Below are positions 12,240-30,830 of a stretch of DNA of 64,000 nt, in pieces. The notes below the pieces were generated by a model. That model was not told the origin of the DNA. It did not search any database and saw nothing but the letters and a program-made list of their open reading frames with translations. The DNA is taken from contig CAUYLG010033140.1 in the NCBI GenBank assembly GCA_963573385.1, positions 1-64,000 of the forward strand, given 5' to 3'. Origin of the DNA: Cacajao melanocephalus. Lineage: Eukaryota; Chordata; Mammalia; Primates; Pitheciidae. A program made the position numbers and the translations under genes. The stretch's first letter is position 1; each line of letters begins with the position of its first letter.

Positions 12240-13260
12240 ATTTCTGTGGTCTCCTAAAAGTATTGTGTGCCATAGGTGCTGTGCCTACTATGCTTGACTG
12301 GATAAGCCCGCCCTGGCTAGGAACTATAAAGTGCAGTCTCCTGGTGGAGAGGGACCCCTCCCAGCTCAGGAACATGGTTTCTGTGCCTGGGAGCTTGGCA
12401 CAAACCCCTCCCATGAAGTTCTGAGTTACAGTTTCCAGATCTGTGAACTGCATTAATGTCTCCTGCTTTTAGTTAAGTACCATATGTGGCTGGTTTCCTC
12501 AATAGACTTTATTGTTGTTAAAAAAAAAAAAAAAGATCTTTGGTAATAGAAGTCATTGATGGAATTTAGATTTCTCATCAATAAAGGTGATTCTAGGCAT
12601 ATATTATAATATGTATTGCATGTTCATATATTTTGGATGCATCACTACTGGAGCAGTACCATAATATATTTGGATCTAAGATTCTAATAGTTTCACATAT
12701 TAAAGACAACTTGGTTCTGAACCAAGTACAACCTGTGTAGACACTAACCTTGTCCCCATTTTGTATATATAATTTTGGTATGTACTTTGAAGAGGAGAAA
12801 TCTGAGTCCTTTTTTATTTAATTTCCTGTAGAAAATGCTATTTTTATTGGGGAGAAACGGGGGGTGGGGGAGAGTATTTTTTATATCATTTTTCATTCAA
12901 AGCAGTGGCCCTATTTTGGCTGTAATACACTGAGATGGGATCTTCTAGCACTCCGCATCCTGATTTGCTGACACTCCAAAACTCTGAAACACACAAATAT
13001 CTGTGCGCTGCAGCGAGGGCTGTTGCTGCACAACCCCTGGCCCACTCTGCTTTAGCCTTGACTGTTTATCAGCAGGGAGTGCATTTGCCAAGCCCCTGTG
13101 CTCCCCTGCTAATCTTCTCCCACATCCCCACTTTGTTTCTGATTGATTTATTGGAAAAGCAATTTCAGGATGTGAACAGTTAAGGAAATATGGGGTCAAT
13201 GTGGGACAGTATTTTGGCTTCCTCCAAATGTATACCAGGCTTCAGGGAAATAGATCCCTA
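12240..13260. other. Intergenic sequence, nothing named
   Basis: Contains an A-run at about 12519-12533 after TTTATTGTTGTT, which might mark the end of a decayed retroposed or LTR piece, and a G-rich patch near 12858-12874. No gene seen. Confidence 0.45.
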
Positions 13261-13341
13261 TTACACTGTTAGCAGGAGTACAAATTACAACCATGGTTTT
13301 AAAATACCATTTAGAAATGGCGTTATAAGCCTTAAAAGTAA

Positions 13342-13659
<318 letters not shown>

Positions 13660-13685
13660 AATTCTACTTTTAAGAACATGCCTGG

Positions 13686-13995
<310 letters not shown>

Positions 13996-14401
13996 CTTGG
14001 ATATATGCAAATAGTTTTGTTTGGGGTTGGTGACAGTGAAAATTTAGAAATAGTCTGTATGACTAATAGAATACTGATTAAATGATATTTCCATAGTAAA
14101 ATACCATATAGCCATTAAGATAATGTGATAGATATCTAAATACATAGAAAATATGAAAAACAGTGCAAAGTAGAAAAAGATTTCTATAAACTAGTACATA
14201 CAGCATTATCTCAAATTCATTTTAAAATTTAAAAATATATTTATATTTATGCATAGAAAAATATGTAGTACAATATTCATGGTTATTATCACTGGCTGGC
14301 GAGATTATGGGTTATTTCATCTTTTCTTTGTGTATTTCTAACTTTCTGTATTTTCTACAATGTACATTGACACTAATATGAGAAATACAAATGATTTACT
14401 T

Positions 14402-15480
14402 TAAAATGCAGCATCTGCATAGAAGTGGGAAGCAGCTAGGTCTTTGTCCTAAGCCAGAGAGGAGATGGTCGTGGTGAAACCCTGTACCTTCCCACCATCT
14501 TCAGCATGGTATTTCTGTTAGGAACGCTTTCAGCTATGAGTAAATAGAAGGGCCAACAGTTGAACAGACTGTAGCAACATTAATTATTTACCCATCACAT
14601 CTGGAAGTAGGTAACTTCAGGACTGGCCTAGAGATTCCACTGTTACTAATTTCCATCTTTCTACTCTGCCATCCTTAGTGTTGGATTTTCATCCGCATGT
14701 TCCCCACATGGTCTCAAAATGGCTGCACTCTCACTTTCACATTCAAGGCAAGAGGAAGGAGGAGGGGGCTGCACTAGCATGTCTGGAAAGCAAGCCTTTC
14801 TGGGGCAAAGGAGAGGGTGCTTGGGTGTAGCTATTGTACAAGCCAATCAGAAATGTTGGCCACAGGTAAGCAGGCAGTATTCTGTTGAGACTTATCGTAG
14901 GCCGATTATTATTTTCCTCATTCCAGCTTCGTTAGTCTTGTAGTTAGTAAAGAAGTTTTTCCATGATGTTGGCAGAGGTGTCAGTTTTCATGTGAGGTTT
15001 TCTTTGCCTTTAGGAGAGTTGGGAGTGAACACATCAGCGTGTGCTACGCAGAAGACATTTGAAATGGAGTTCCTTGAGTTTTCAAACATTCACATCCTTT
15101 GTCTCATATGAGAATGTAAGGTAAGTATATATGCTTAATAGGTAAGTATGAAGCTATTCTGCAAACTTTACATATGATGAAATTGAGAACAAGAGACTAT
15201 TAATAAATGATAAAGATGACAGGTGACCACAAGTCAATATATTTGTGATGCCCAAAGATAATTAGCAATGAGCTAGGCGCGGCATAGCAGTCCTTATTAC
15301 TTCTTCTAGGTCAGACACGTCACTATTGAGTTTGTTTCCACTACCTAGTCTAAGAGTAAAAAGAACATTTCAGAAATAAAAGATACAGTATCCAGAACAC
15401 ATTTTGGGAATCCAAGAGCTTCTTTGATTTCACTGTGGATGTAACCATCTCAACCCCTGCCTTTCTCTGGTGTGAATATT
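14402..15480. other. Intergenic sequence, nothing recognised
   Basis: Unique-looking DNA without a supported gene. A short purine-rich patch lies at 14752-14768. Confidence 0.5.
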
Positions 15481-15484
15481 CCCT

Positions 15485-15635
15485 TAAGTAATTTAGCCTT
15501 ATTTCCCTATCTGTAAAATGGGGATTATTTTGTATACTGTTTGCCTTGCTGAGTTATTTGAATTAATTTGTTAATGTGCATAAAAGGCTTTTTGAGATGA
15601 AAAGTGCTAGGCATTACTATTTGTTCTTCTGACGG
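15485..15635 (+). mobile_element. MIR SINE relic
   Basis: Matches the MIR core and 3' part: CTTATTTCCCTATCTGTAAA, ATGGGGATTATTT, GAGTTATTTGAATTAATTTG, AAAGTGCTAGGCATTACTAT. Confidence 0.8.
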
Positions 15636-15639
15636 TGTA

Positions 15640-17080
15640 TTTAGTGTATAATGGTTAAGCCTCTAAAACAAAACACTGATAAAAGGTTGAAATTCTCTCT
15701 GTAATAGGTATCACTTAGCTGATGATGTTGCTAGCTAATGGTCATGAGTCTATTTTAGGGTTCTCTCAAGTGAAATGAATCCAGAAAATAAAAATTAAAT
15801 GAGTTTCACTTAGAAGTGTACTAAATTTAGTGATAGAGTTTATCTGACCTGCAAGTTTTGAATATTCAAGCAGCAAGATTTTACATCGTGTCAATATCAC
15901 CTCTGCTTTATTATTTAATTCATTCTAGCTTTATAATTCTGCTTACTGCTTTCCTATTATTTCCTACTGATATTATTGGATGAATTATTCTTCATATGTG
16001 TTGGTAGATTTTTCAACCAAAATTCGTCCTCAACATTTATGAACTGCCTCTCTGCACAATATAAACCCCTTTATCATGCCTATCCTTATATATTACAATG
16101 AAATGTTTCCCAGTTGTTTCGTGTGTATATATTTCCTCCCTAAGTACAAGAACAGAAGCTACCTCCTTTACATTCCTTGTGAATCGGAATGAAACTTATT
16201 AATGTAACAAACAAAATACAACCTTCTATGTTTACATAAACAGACAAAAAAATAAACATATTACACAAACACTACTTAACGTTTTCAAAGCATTTTTTAA
16301 TCTATTCATTTGATTTTCACTGGGGTATTATTCCTACTTAAAAATCTGCATTGTATATGTGTATACAACTTTTTCCTTGCCAAAGGGAAAAAAATTCTGT
16401 AATTATGATTTATAAGGTCTTTAGAGAAACATGAAATATTTTCATATCACTTTCATTTTTTCCCCATGCTCAAAATAACAAGATAGGAATATTTAAGAGA
16501 ATGCAGGCCAGAGAAGTTAAAGGATATGCCTAAAGTTATATGCTATTTGGTAAACAGAATGAGACCAAAACTTCAGGAAAGTCATTCTACATTGGTAGAA
16601 ATATCTGAGGTGGACATTCTTCTTCAGTGGCAAAGAAGCCTGGAGGAACCGAACGGTCTTTAAAAAACACTTTTTCAAGCGCAGGAAATCATCCTATCAG
16701 CGATCATTGACCAGCGCCCAAGCCAAGCACAATCTCTTTATAAAAATAACCAAGGCCTACTCCCTACTCTTCAGTGACTTTGTGACTTGTGGGTGAGACA
16801 CACATTTTCATAAGTCCCTGCAAATCAATGGAGACTATCCTTTGGGAGATCTGATAAAACTACATTTCACTGTGCTTGTTCAGCCTATGGGAGTGGGGAT
16901 GGAAGCAGGAAGCACAAAGGAGTAAGACCACCTTTATAAAGAGTAAATCATATCAATGAATAGAAATAAAAAGAAGACACCAATAGCTTTATGTAAAACT
17001 AATCAGCACTTATTTCACTAGATTGTAATTATCTGAGTATCTGTCATTACCACCAAACACTGAGCTCCTCATTGCCTTAA
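15640..17080. other. AT-rich intergenic sequence, nothing recognised
   Basis: No ORF, RNA gene or nameable repeat. It looks unique. Confidence 0.5.
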
Positions 17081-17089
17081 ACCATTTTG

Positions 17090-17525
17090 CAGCAGAGACT
17101 GCTACTTGGACACTGAAATTCATTCTCTCATTCCTCCTTAGCACCACAAACCTGACTTTTGGCTGGATAAGTGGCACCAGAATTAAGTCTATGTCTCCCA
17201 GCCTTTCTTGCAGCTGGGTATATGACTAAGTTCTGGTAAATAGGATATGAACAGAATTGTTGAGAGTTCTGAGAAGAACTCCTTCAATCTTTCATCCTGC
17301 AGCCTGGGATACAGGTGGCAGCTGATGTTTCAACAACTGTTTTGGATCACAAGATAACCTTGAGGGTGAAAACCAAAATGGGGCATAAACGACACTGGGG
17401 TTTGATGATTCTTTGGAATCATCCCCTGAGCCGACTTCAGTCCTGATTTACGCAAAAGAATAAACCTGAATGTGTTTAAGCCACATAGTTAAGTTTCTGT
17501 CAATAGTGGCTGAAACAAAGCCTCA
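17090..17525 (+). mobile_element. LTR-like relic of unresolved family
   Basis: Contains GGTATATGACTAAGTTCTGG, GTAAATAGGATATGAACAGA, ACGCAAAAGAATAAACCTGA and GTTTAAGCCACATAGTTAAG. This order (a CCATGTGACTAAGTTCTGGCC-like motif, an AATAAA motif, TTTAAGCCAC) recurs in old mammalian LTR-type repeats. Related blocks are seen at 42700 and 54080. Confidence 0.5.
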
Positions 17526-17984
17526 CCAATACACATCACATCTGTGTATTCCCAACAGGGGATGGCGCCTACACTGATAGTTGCTCAAAATATTTGCACT
17601 TTAATTATTTAAACCTACCTTATTTTGAAAAGAATTAAATACAGAGTGCTAAATGGCTGTAACAGTTGAAACTACACTAACTTACCAAGGAAGAGCATAA
17701 AGACAAATCAGGAAAACAAACGCAAGAATGGAAAGTCAGTCCTCAAGATATAAAACCTTAGACATAACACAGAGAAACGTAAAGGCAACATCACTCCTTT
17801 GCTAAGAAAGAAGATCTGGTAACATGATTTTAAAAGTATCTTAAGACATAGAAAACAAAATAAAAAATTGGAAGTAAATAATTGGCTTTACATATGAGTT
17901 GCTAATACATTAAAGGACAAAAATCAAAATCAAAAATGATAGTTCAGAATTGATCTATATCAAAGCAGGGAAAGATTAAGTAAT

Positions 17985-18322
17985 GTATACAGAAAAAAAG
18001 TTTTAATTGACTCACAGTTCAGCATGGCTCGGGAGGCCTCAGGAAACTTATAATCATAGCAGAAGGTGAAAGGGAAGAAGTACCCTCTCCACAAGGCAGT
18101 AGGAAGGAGAACTACCCAGGAAAGGGGGAAAAGCCCTTATACAACCATCAGGTCTCGTGAGAACTCGCTCACCGTTATGAGAACAGCCTGGGGGAAAACG
18201 GTCCCCCATGATTCAATTACCTCCACCTGGTCTCTCCCTTGACAGGTGGGAATTGTGAGAATTATGGGGATTACAAGTCAAGATGAGATTTGGGTGGGAA
18301 CACAAAGCCTCACTCGGCATCT
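17985..18322 (-). mobile_element. Solo MaLR LTR (MST/THE1-like)
   Basis: In reverse complement it reads CCCACCCAAATCTCATCTTG, GAGGTAATTGAATCATGGGG, CTCACGAGACCTGATGGTTG, CACCTTCTGCTATGATTATA and AACTGTGAGTCAATTAAAAC, the landmarks of THE1/MST LTRs. No internal region follows, so it is a solo LTR. It is a non-coding remnant. Confidence 0.88.
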
Positions 18323-18359
18323 TGTACAAAATAGGTGCTGGTAACTATTTTATTCAACA

Positions 18360-18560
18360 ATCACTGACAGCAATTCTTCTGTGCCAGGCACTGCTCTAAA
18401 CACTTGTAAATTTAATTCACTGAATCCACATTATAACCTTATGAGGTAGTTATTGTTTTTATGTCCATTTTTTAGATAAAAAAACTGAAGCCCAGAGAAA
18501 TCCCATTACTTGCCCATGATCACATAGTAGGTGAGGGAGCAGGATTTTACCCGAAGACCA
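18360..18560 (-). mobile_element. MIR SINE relic
   Basis: Reverse MIR: CTGTGCCAGGCACTGCTCTA, ACCTTATGAGGTAGTTATTG, GATAAAAAAACTGAAGCCCA, TTGCCCATGATCACATAGTA. Well preserved for a MIR. Confidence 0.88.
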
Positions 18561-18924
18561 ACATTTTTAAGATGATAAGTGTTGGGTATTATTAAGTTCT
18601 TTTAAAGTATACTTTACAGTAGGGAAGACTGATGGGCAGACCAGCTTCTTGGCTCCTTTAAATCTGCTTCACATTTTGAAATGATGGAGAAAGAAGGAGA
18701 ATCTGGAAAGGGCCCAGAAACTGGCTAAAAGAAAAGTCATAGGAAGAAAAAGTGGATCCCTGAGGAAAAGGCAAAGTTGCTATGTTTTAGAGAAGATACC
18801 AATGAATTTCAACCTCCAGTGATAGTGTGGTCAGAGGAAGGACAGAACGACTTGATTGTGATAGCTAAAAAGGAAGGTGTTGGAATCTGTGATCCTGATG
18901 GTTCTTAAAATGAAGATAAATTAT

Positions 18925-19490
18925 GTAAAATATATCTGTAGCAATATGGATGGAACTGGAGTTCATCATGTGAAGTGAATAAGCTAAGCATAGAAAGACA
19001 AAGATTGCATGTTCTCACTCATGTGAGAGCAAATAAAGTGGAGTTCATAAAGATAGGGTAGATTGGTGGTTATTCAAGACTGGAAAGGGCAGAGAGAAAA
19101 GGGTATGCAGAGATATTGATTAATGGGTACAAATATACAGTTAGATTCAGTGTTTGATAGATCAGTAGGGTGACTCTAGTTTACAGTCATCTGGTGTACA
19201 TTTCAAAATAGCTGTTACATTGGTGCAAAAGTAATCACACCATTTTGCCACGACTTTTAATGTGATATTAAAATCACATTATATTACTTTTCAGGTAATG
19301 ACAAAATGATGCGATAAAAGTAATGACCAATCTAATAGAGAATAATTCAAATGTTCCTAGGAGAAAGATAAATGTTTAAGTTAATGGATATTTCAATTAT
19401 CCTGATTTGATCTTTTCATATTATATGAATGCATCAAAATGTCGTTTATACCCTGAAAATACATGTATCTATTATGTATCAATTTTAAGA
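18925..19490 (+). mobile_element. L1 3' end (L1MA/L1PB age), interrupted by a MADE1
   Basis: AGCAATATGGATGGAACTGG, GCATGTTCTCACTCATGTGA, TAGGGTGACTCTAGTTTACA, then after the insert GAATAATTCAAATGTTCCTA and CCTGATTTGATC. The 3' part fits old L1 3' UTRs; the sequence continues cleanly across the inserted mariner MITE. Confidence 0.8.
19216..19336 (+). mobile_element. MADE1-like mariner MITE
   Basis: The left end TTGGTGCAAAAGTAATCAC and the right end ATAAAAGTAATGACCAATCT resemble the MADE1 terminal repeats, inside an L1. It is about 121 bp instead of the usual 80. An extra inner palindrome, TAATGTGAT / ATCACATTA, lies at 19258-19266 and 19273-19281. Confidence 0.8.
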
Positions 19491-19494
19491 AGAT

Positions 19495-22237
19495 TAATTC
19501 AGAAGATTTTATAAGATATTTATATCACTTCTTTCATATATATTCTGCTGAATTGATACTTATAATTCACTTAAGTATATGTAAATTCTGAATGCCTTCT
19601 CTGCCTTTCTCTCCTTGTCTTCCTGGAGACATTTACTTACTTTCCATGATTTCGCTCCAAGAAGATTTTCTGTTGACGCTCCCTAACCTACACTCTGTCT
19701 CTTCCAAAGTGCAGTTGACTCGGGGAGGGGGGGGGGCTTCATAATGTTTAGCCATGTTAGACACTTTTATTTGAGCTATTTTCCCACTGTGTTTCCAATT
19801 ATTTGTTCACAAGCACACAGCCCTCTAACAAGCTATGAGCTTCCTACGGCAGAAACCACCCAGCATAGTGATAAGCACATGCTTGGCACTGAAGAAAAAC
19901 TTGCTGAATGAAAAAATAAATGACCAGTTGACTAACCATATGCTATAGGAGGACTAGTGTAATCCAGAGGGGGCAATATCGTTTTACAAATGCATCTTGA
20001 AATTTGAAAATGATGATGTGAATACACAGATTCCACTGTCCAGGAACAATATCAGAAATAGAAGCCAAAGTAAAGTGTTAAGAAAATAGATGAGGTATTA
20101 CCAGTTATTTTTTTCTTTTGAAAAGTCACCTTCTAACCTTGCAAGGGGCATCATTGTTGATTTATTGAGCTTTGCCCTCAAAAAGGTAAAGAAAACATCC
20201 TTTGCACACTACTCAAAACAATAGGAAGATGAAAAGCAGAGGGAAATTTGACCTTGCTCTTCAGTTTCCTTGAGAATTTTTAGCAGTTCTATTGTGAAGC
20301 GTTAGTACTCTGGCTGTGACCTCTGTGTACCCCAAGGTCGGGTCAGCTTGGCACATGGCGTATGGATTAAACCCCTGGGACCATCCTATAGCCTGAGCTT
20401 TAACTGGTCTCAAGAACATGCACCCAAACCTGCATATTCTTTTCTTTTGCTTTACAGGGGTTGGGGGCTCCTTTTTAAACCAAAGCTTTAAAAGACAGTA
20501 GCTAGAATTTATGCTGAAGTGGAGTAACAGGCTTTGGAGCTGAGCAGTGTCCTAATGCAGGTGAAAAGCATGTATTGATTACTTAAAGAAAGTTAAAATA
20601 AAAGCAATTTTTCTCCCCATTTCGGCACATTGCAGCTTTTGGCCTATCCACTCATAGCTAAAAAAGCATTCTTTCCTGATAATCAAGCTTCAGCTGTCTG
20701 AATTTCAGGCTGAGCCTCTCCTCCTGAGCTCTGCTGAAGAGCTGCTTTAATTAACCATTATACCACAGATGTTATTGATTTTTTTTTTCAAATCTGGTTG
20801 AAACATCATTGTGCTGGATCATGGCCAAAACTAAGGCCTGAATTTGTGTGTGTGTGCGCTGCTTTTACTCCTTCTGCATACCTTATTAGTCTCCATGTCT
20901 GTTAAGTGCAATCCTTAGTATTAACTCAGAAAATATAGAATTGATTTTTAGCCTAGCAGCCGTGATCTAAGGGCTCCTAATTTGAAATCTGAAAACCTCA
21001 GTTGCTGAGGAAGTCTTTCTGCTGTTACTCTACACTTCCTTGAAGTAAGCTTTTTATTCTTTAATTTAAAAAAGAAATCTCCCACAGCCTTTTACTTCTT
21101 TTTCGTTCACACACATACATTTGGAAGTTTCAAGGGAACAGGAACATCTCTTTGCATTTTGAATGTGTTTGTCGTGAAAGGCCCCAGAGCCTTATTCTTC
21201 CCTGCCCTACATGTTTGACCTGCAAGGTAGATTGTATAAGATTTTGAAACTGAAGTGTCTTTAACACTTTCCATATTTTGAAGGGAAATTTGGAAGAACT
21301 TGAGCAGCATTCATTTTGTGCAAATTGCAGGATATCAGAAACAACGGGGCATCTGCATTTCTTTTACAATCCACCTTCCAGTGGGATGATAAACTCAAGG
21401 ACCAAACAATCACAGTAGGTTCCTAAATTCTGATAAGGTTTCTGTGAGTTTAGTGATACGTTCTTTAAATGTAATTTGAAGCTTTTAAAATACTGTAATG
21501 GCAGCTCTTGACCTTTAAAAATCACATGGAGCAAGAGGTGGTGAAAAATGTTTATTTACTCTGCATTAGTGGCTAACCTCCCATTTCTTCCTAGAACCAG
21601 TAGTTCTTTTATACTCGGGAACTCACGCATGTCACCTCCATTCTTCCAACACGAACCAGACAGGCCCACTTGAGCTGGAGAAACAATGGCCTGAGCCGGT
21701 CCCATGCCTCAGTGCGAAACAACAATGCAGAACTCTTGACGAATTCTGGCGTCGCGAGTGGAATCTTGCAGTTCAACATGTCTGCTGAACAGAAGTTGGA
21801 AAAAGAAAAGATCATCTTGTAAACAATTAATTAATGTTTGTCATGAATTATCATTTTTACTTCCTTCTCAAGAGGCTCAAAGGGAATAAAAAGGCATTTT
21901 TGCAGGTGGTGGCATTCAAACTAAGGGCAATCAAAGGTTTGAGAGCTGAGGCACAGCACTCTGAGTCTCTAAGGGTGAATGGTGCTAGGATTAGAGCACA
22001 GCAGGGGGTTGAGGGCTTCAGGTGTGAAGCTTAATGTTTGTGATCAGCAAAAAAAGTCTTGAATTTATCTAAACTGCTCTTCTGCTAACAGTACTTCTAG
22101 CACATAAATGTTCTGAAACTGACAAGTGTTCTCATTGCTCTTCTAATGCAAACATGATCTGCATTTGAAAGATGCATCCCTTTTGCCTAATTTAGAATGT
22201 GCATCACAAAGAGCGTTAGATGATGACCCCACAAAGA

Positions 22238-22238
<1 letters not shown>
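19495..22238. other. Repeat-poor intergenic block
   Basis: I can name no interspersed repeat in this 2.7 kb. It contains a 4G-A-10G run at 19722-19736, and near 20738-20765 a homeodomain-type patch (TTTAATTAACCATTATACC). A TG-rich stretch lies at 20847-20856. There is no supported gene. The absence of repeats next to a developmental locus makes conserved non-coding elements plausible. Confidence 0.5.

Positions 22239-22280
<42 letters not shown>
22239..22280 (+). repeat. (AC)21 microsatellite
   Basis: Uninterrupted AC dinucleotides for 42 bases. Confidence 0.98.
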
Positions 22281-22282
<2 letters not shown>

Positions 22283-24720
22283 CATGCTGCATGCATATAC
22301 ACACATGCAAACTGTCTCTTTCTGGCCTGGATCTTCTCTGAAGCTCGCAGCAAGGATCCTGCAGGATTGTTTTTCTCTAGATTCCTAAATCAGAGGTTGA
22401 GAACTAGCCATCTGACCAGCAGATTCCTCTGATCTTCTACATGAATAATTCCTTTTAATTTAGTTTGGATAATTGTCTAGAATTTATCATGTTGCATTTT
22501 TCATTTGCAATCTTCCCTCTGCTTCTCCCAGCTTTGACTTCTATCAGTAGCAAGATATTGAAGAGTATTCAATATATGTAAAAATTTTAAACACACACAC
22601 CACCAATATTAAAATTGCCTGAGGAATTATGACTCATGTTTGCAACCCCTAGAACCAATGACCTTGGCAAGCATTGTTGATAGAAGTTGCTAAAGTCCAT
22701 ATAAATGCATCTGATAGTTCAATGAATCCTCTCCATAATCAAGAACTGAACTCTAATTAAATACTCATTTTCTTTCTATATCATCAATAGAGGTCACCTA
22801 CTGGGAGAGCTCTAAAAGGAAACACTAAGTTAAAGATTATGAGTTATCACTTCATGAAAATGAGTCATAGGCAAAACTTAGAAGGACCAAGATGAATCTC
22901 AGCCTTGAGTTACTTTTTAATCTAACCTTCCCAAATTCTCCCCTATCCTGTAGTACCCATTCATTTTCTTTTCTGCACTCACATTTCCTCTTCCCTTTAG
23001 TATTCACTTGATATCATGCAATAAACACAAATTCTTGGGGCACAAAGCCTGGAGGCCCTGAGGGATCCATGATGACAAAGGAAACGTAGGCACAAACTTG
23101 CCTCCTTTTGCCTTGTCTCTTTTGAAGGTCGAGTGGTGCTCTGAGGTTTATGGTCACCATTCTAGACCATGTCGTGAGGTTTTCCCTTGAATCCAAGCAT
23201 GTAGTACAAACACGCGGCTTAAACTTAGGAAAAAGCCCCCAGAAGCTAGAGAAGAGTTTGCGTAAAATGGGACAAACTAGAATATTATCAGGTCAGGGAC
23301 ATGAAAGGAGACTTAAAAAATGTAGAAGAGGAAGGGATCTGGGAGGAAAAAAGCTGAGCAGAACCCCTGAGATGGAACAGACAAAAAGGAACCCCTTTCT
23401 TAAATTCCTGGAGGCTCCAGTTTGTTAACATCTGAAAGTGGATAAAAGGACTTACCAGAAAAAATAAATTAGTTTCTTAAAACTACTAAAACTCTTCAAA
23501 CCTAGAGATCTACTTTAGTATTTTCTTTGGTTTCCCCATTTTTTGTAAAAATGTTAAAATCCTGTTTTTGTTAAAACCAAATGCCAACTGCTGTAGAATT
23601 ATGTAGAAAAAAAAAAAGCAGTGAAAAGAAAGTAGCAATGGATGTGATGAAACTGAAAAAGAGTGGAGTTCGTGACACCCTATACCCAAAGGTACGCTCC
23701 AGACTTAACAGCAGGTACACTGGGGTTGTTTCTACGTCCCAGGATTCTGGACCTTGGTTAGGGTGTGTGGCTCTGCCTGGTGGTCTACCCTCTGTCCACA
23801 TTGTTCTCTGAACCTGCCTAATCTTCCCTCGCTCCCTTGCTGAACAATGCTCTGCATGTGGTGTTGTCTTCAGGACAGATCATAGGTTTACAGGGCAGGA
23901 AATTCACGTTTCTTACCTGCCACATGCTGCTCTTCATTCTTACTTCTTTGGATGGCTAAGCCAGCACACACTGGGGCTTGAGGGGAGTGGGCTGAAAAAG
24001 GTTCCAAATGAGTGAAAAATTGAAAGTCTATGTGGCTTTTATTGGTATTGGATCAACTGGTCTAGACTGAACTGGAAACGTTTTACTGTAGGATGAATTT
24101 CACAAAATTATGAACATTTAGCTTTAAAATAAATGCATTGATTAATCCAGTCATTCCAAATATGTGCAAAGATGGTATCTGCCTGGTACACTCCCCCTAC
24201 CAGGAAAGACACAGATTGAAGCATAGATGGCAATGTTTTTCACATTGTTTTTCTAAATGTAAACAATTAGAATTCCCCAAGTGCTTAGCTGCAAGTTGCA
24301 TTAACCCAAAGCAATAAGGAAGGAAGAGTTTCAAGGAGTAAAACCAAATAGTTTTAAGGAATATTACTTAGGAATGCCTCTTTCTTCTACAGCAGAAAAA
24401 CTGGATTTTGGTGGTGGGGGCGGGGGGAGTCCTCCTATAAATTGCTAATGAACGCCTCCCCCAACTACCCAAGAAAGAGTTGATGATGAAAGAATTAAAA
24501 ATTGTGACCACTTGAACGGCTGTACTGGTTGGGTCTGTCTTTTCCAAAGGGACTGCCCTTTCTAGGACTTCTGTCTGCGTGAGAGGTCCCACCCACCCTG
24601 CTACTATTTTAAGGAGACCTGTCAAACTCTCCTTATTTTGCTTCCCTCCCACTCCCCCCATTATGCCACCACTGTGTGCTAGTGCTTGAAATTAATCAAG
24701 GGCCCCTTCTGGGAAAGGGA
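22281..24720. other. Intergenic sequence, no repeat or gene recognised
   Basis: Unique-looking. It includes an A-run at about 23608-23618 and a G-rich patch GGTGGTGGGGGCGGGGGGAG at 24411-24430. Open stretches of 60-97 codons overlap on both strands and have no recognisable domain. Confidence 0.5.
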
Positions 24721-25230
24721 TTCCTCTTTGCGAGAAACGGAACTGGACACTTCTCTGCCTTCCGCGCCCCCTCGCCCTGCCAGCCCCTGCTCCCCAAAGC
24801 TCCCCAGACAAAGCCCCAGGACTCCCGACGCCCGCGGAAGCTGCGAGGAGCCGCAGACCTGCCCTTGCCAGACAGCTGCTGTTTGAACCCAGTTCTGACC
24901 GTAAAATCAAAAGTGGGTCCGAGGGAAGCGGTAAACACTGTGCAATGAGCCTTTTGAAGGCAGCTGATGCCTCATTTGGGGTGACATGTTGTGGCTGATG
25001 AGTGCGGATGATGTGGGGTTTTCGATAAGTGCCTCATCAGTATCCTCATCATGCTCGTGTTGCTCCGCCGCGGCGTGTGCCCTGACTTGATTGTAATTGC
25101 CCGAATCTGCTCCCGCTGCTCAGGCGCGCACAGTAATATGCAATAAAACAGCAAGAAGTGAATGTTAACCATCTGAGTTCTGACACGGCGGCTCTGCAGT
25201 TCAAGATCTCCATTAAGCCCGAAAAAAAAA
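24721..25230. promoter_or_regulatory. CpG-rich, GC-rich patch: candidate enhancer or promoter
   Basis: By my count about 28 CpG dinucleotides in 510 bases, in otherwise CpG-poor flanks. GC-rich segments include CCGACGCCCGCGGAAGC and CTCCGCCGCGGCGTG. A cluster of TGATG/CATCA motifs lies at 24963-25055, including the exact inverted pair CTGATGAG (24995-25002) and CTCATCAG (25033-25040). AT-rich homeobox/POU-like words follow (TTGATTGTAATT, AATATGCAATAAAAC). No repeat is present and no ORF here is convincing. Function is inferred, not shown. Confidence 0.55.
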
Positions 25231-25234
25231 AAAA

Positions 25235-30830
<5,596 letters not shown>

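Noticed and set aside
22239..22280. CRISPR-like or satellite array
   Set aside because: Simple dinucleotide repeats without spacers; nothing prokaryotic in the window.
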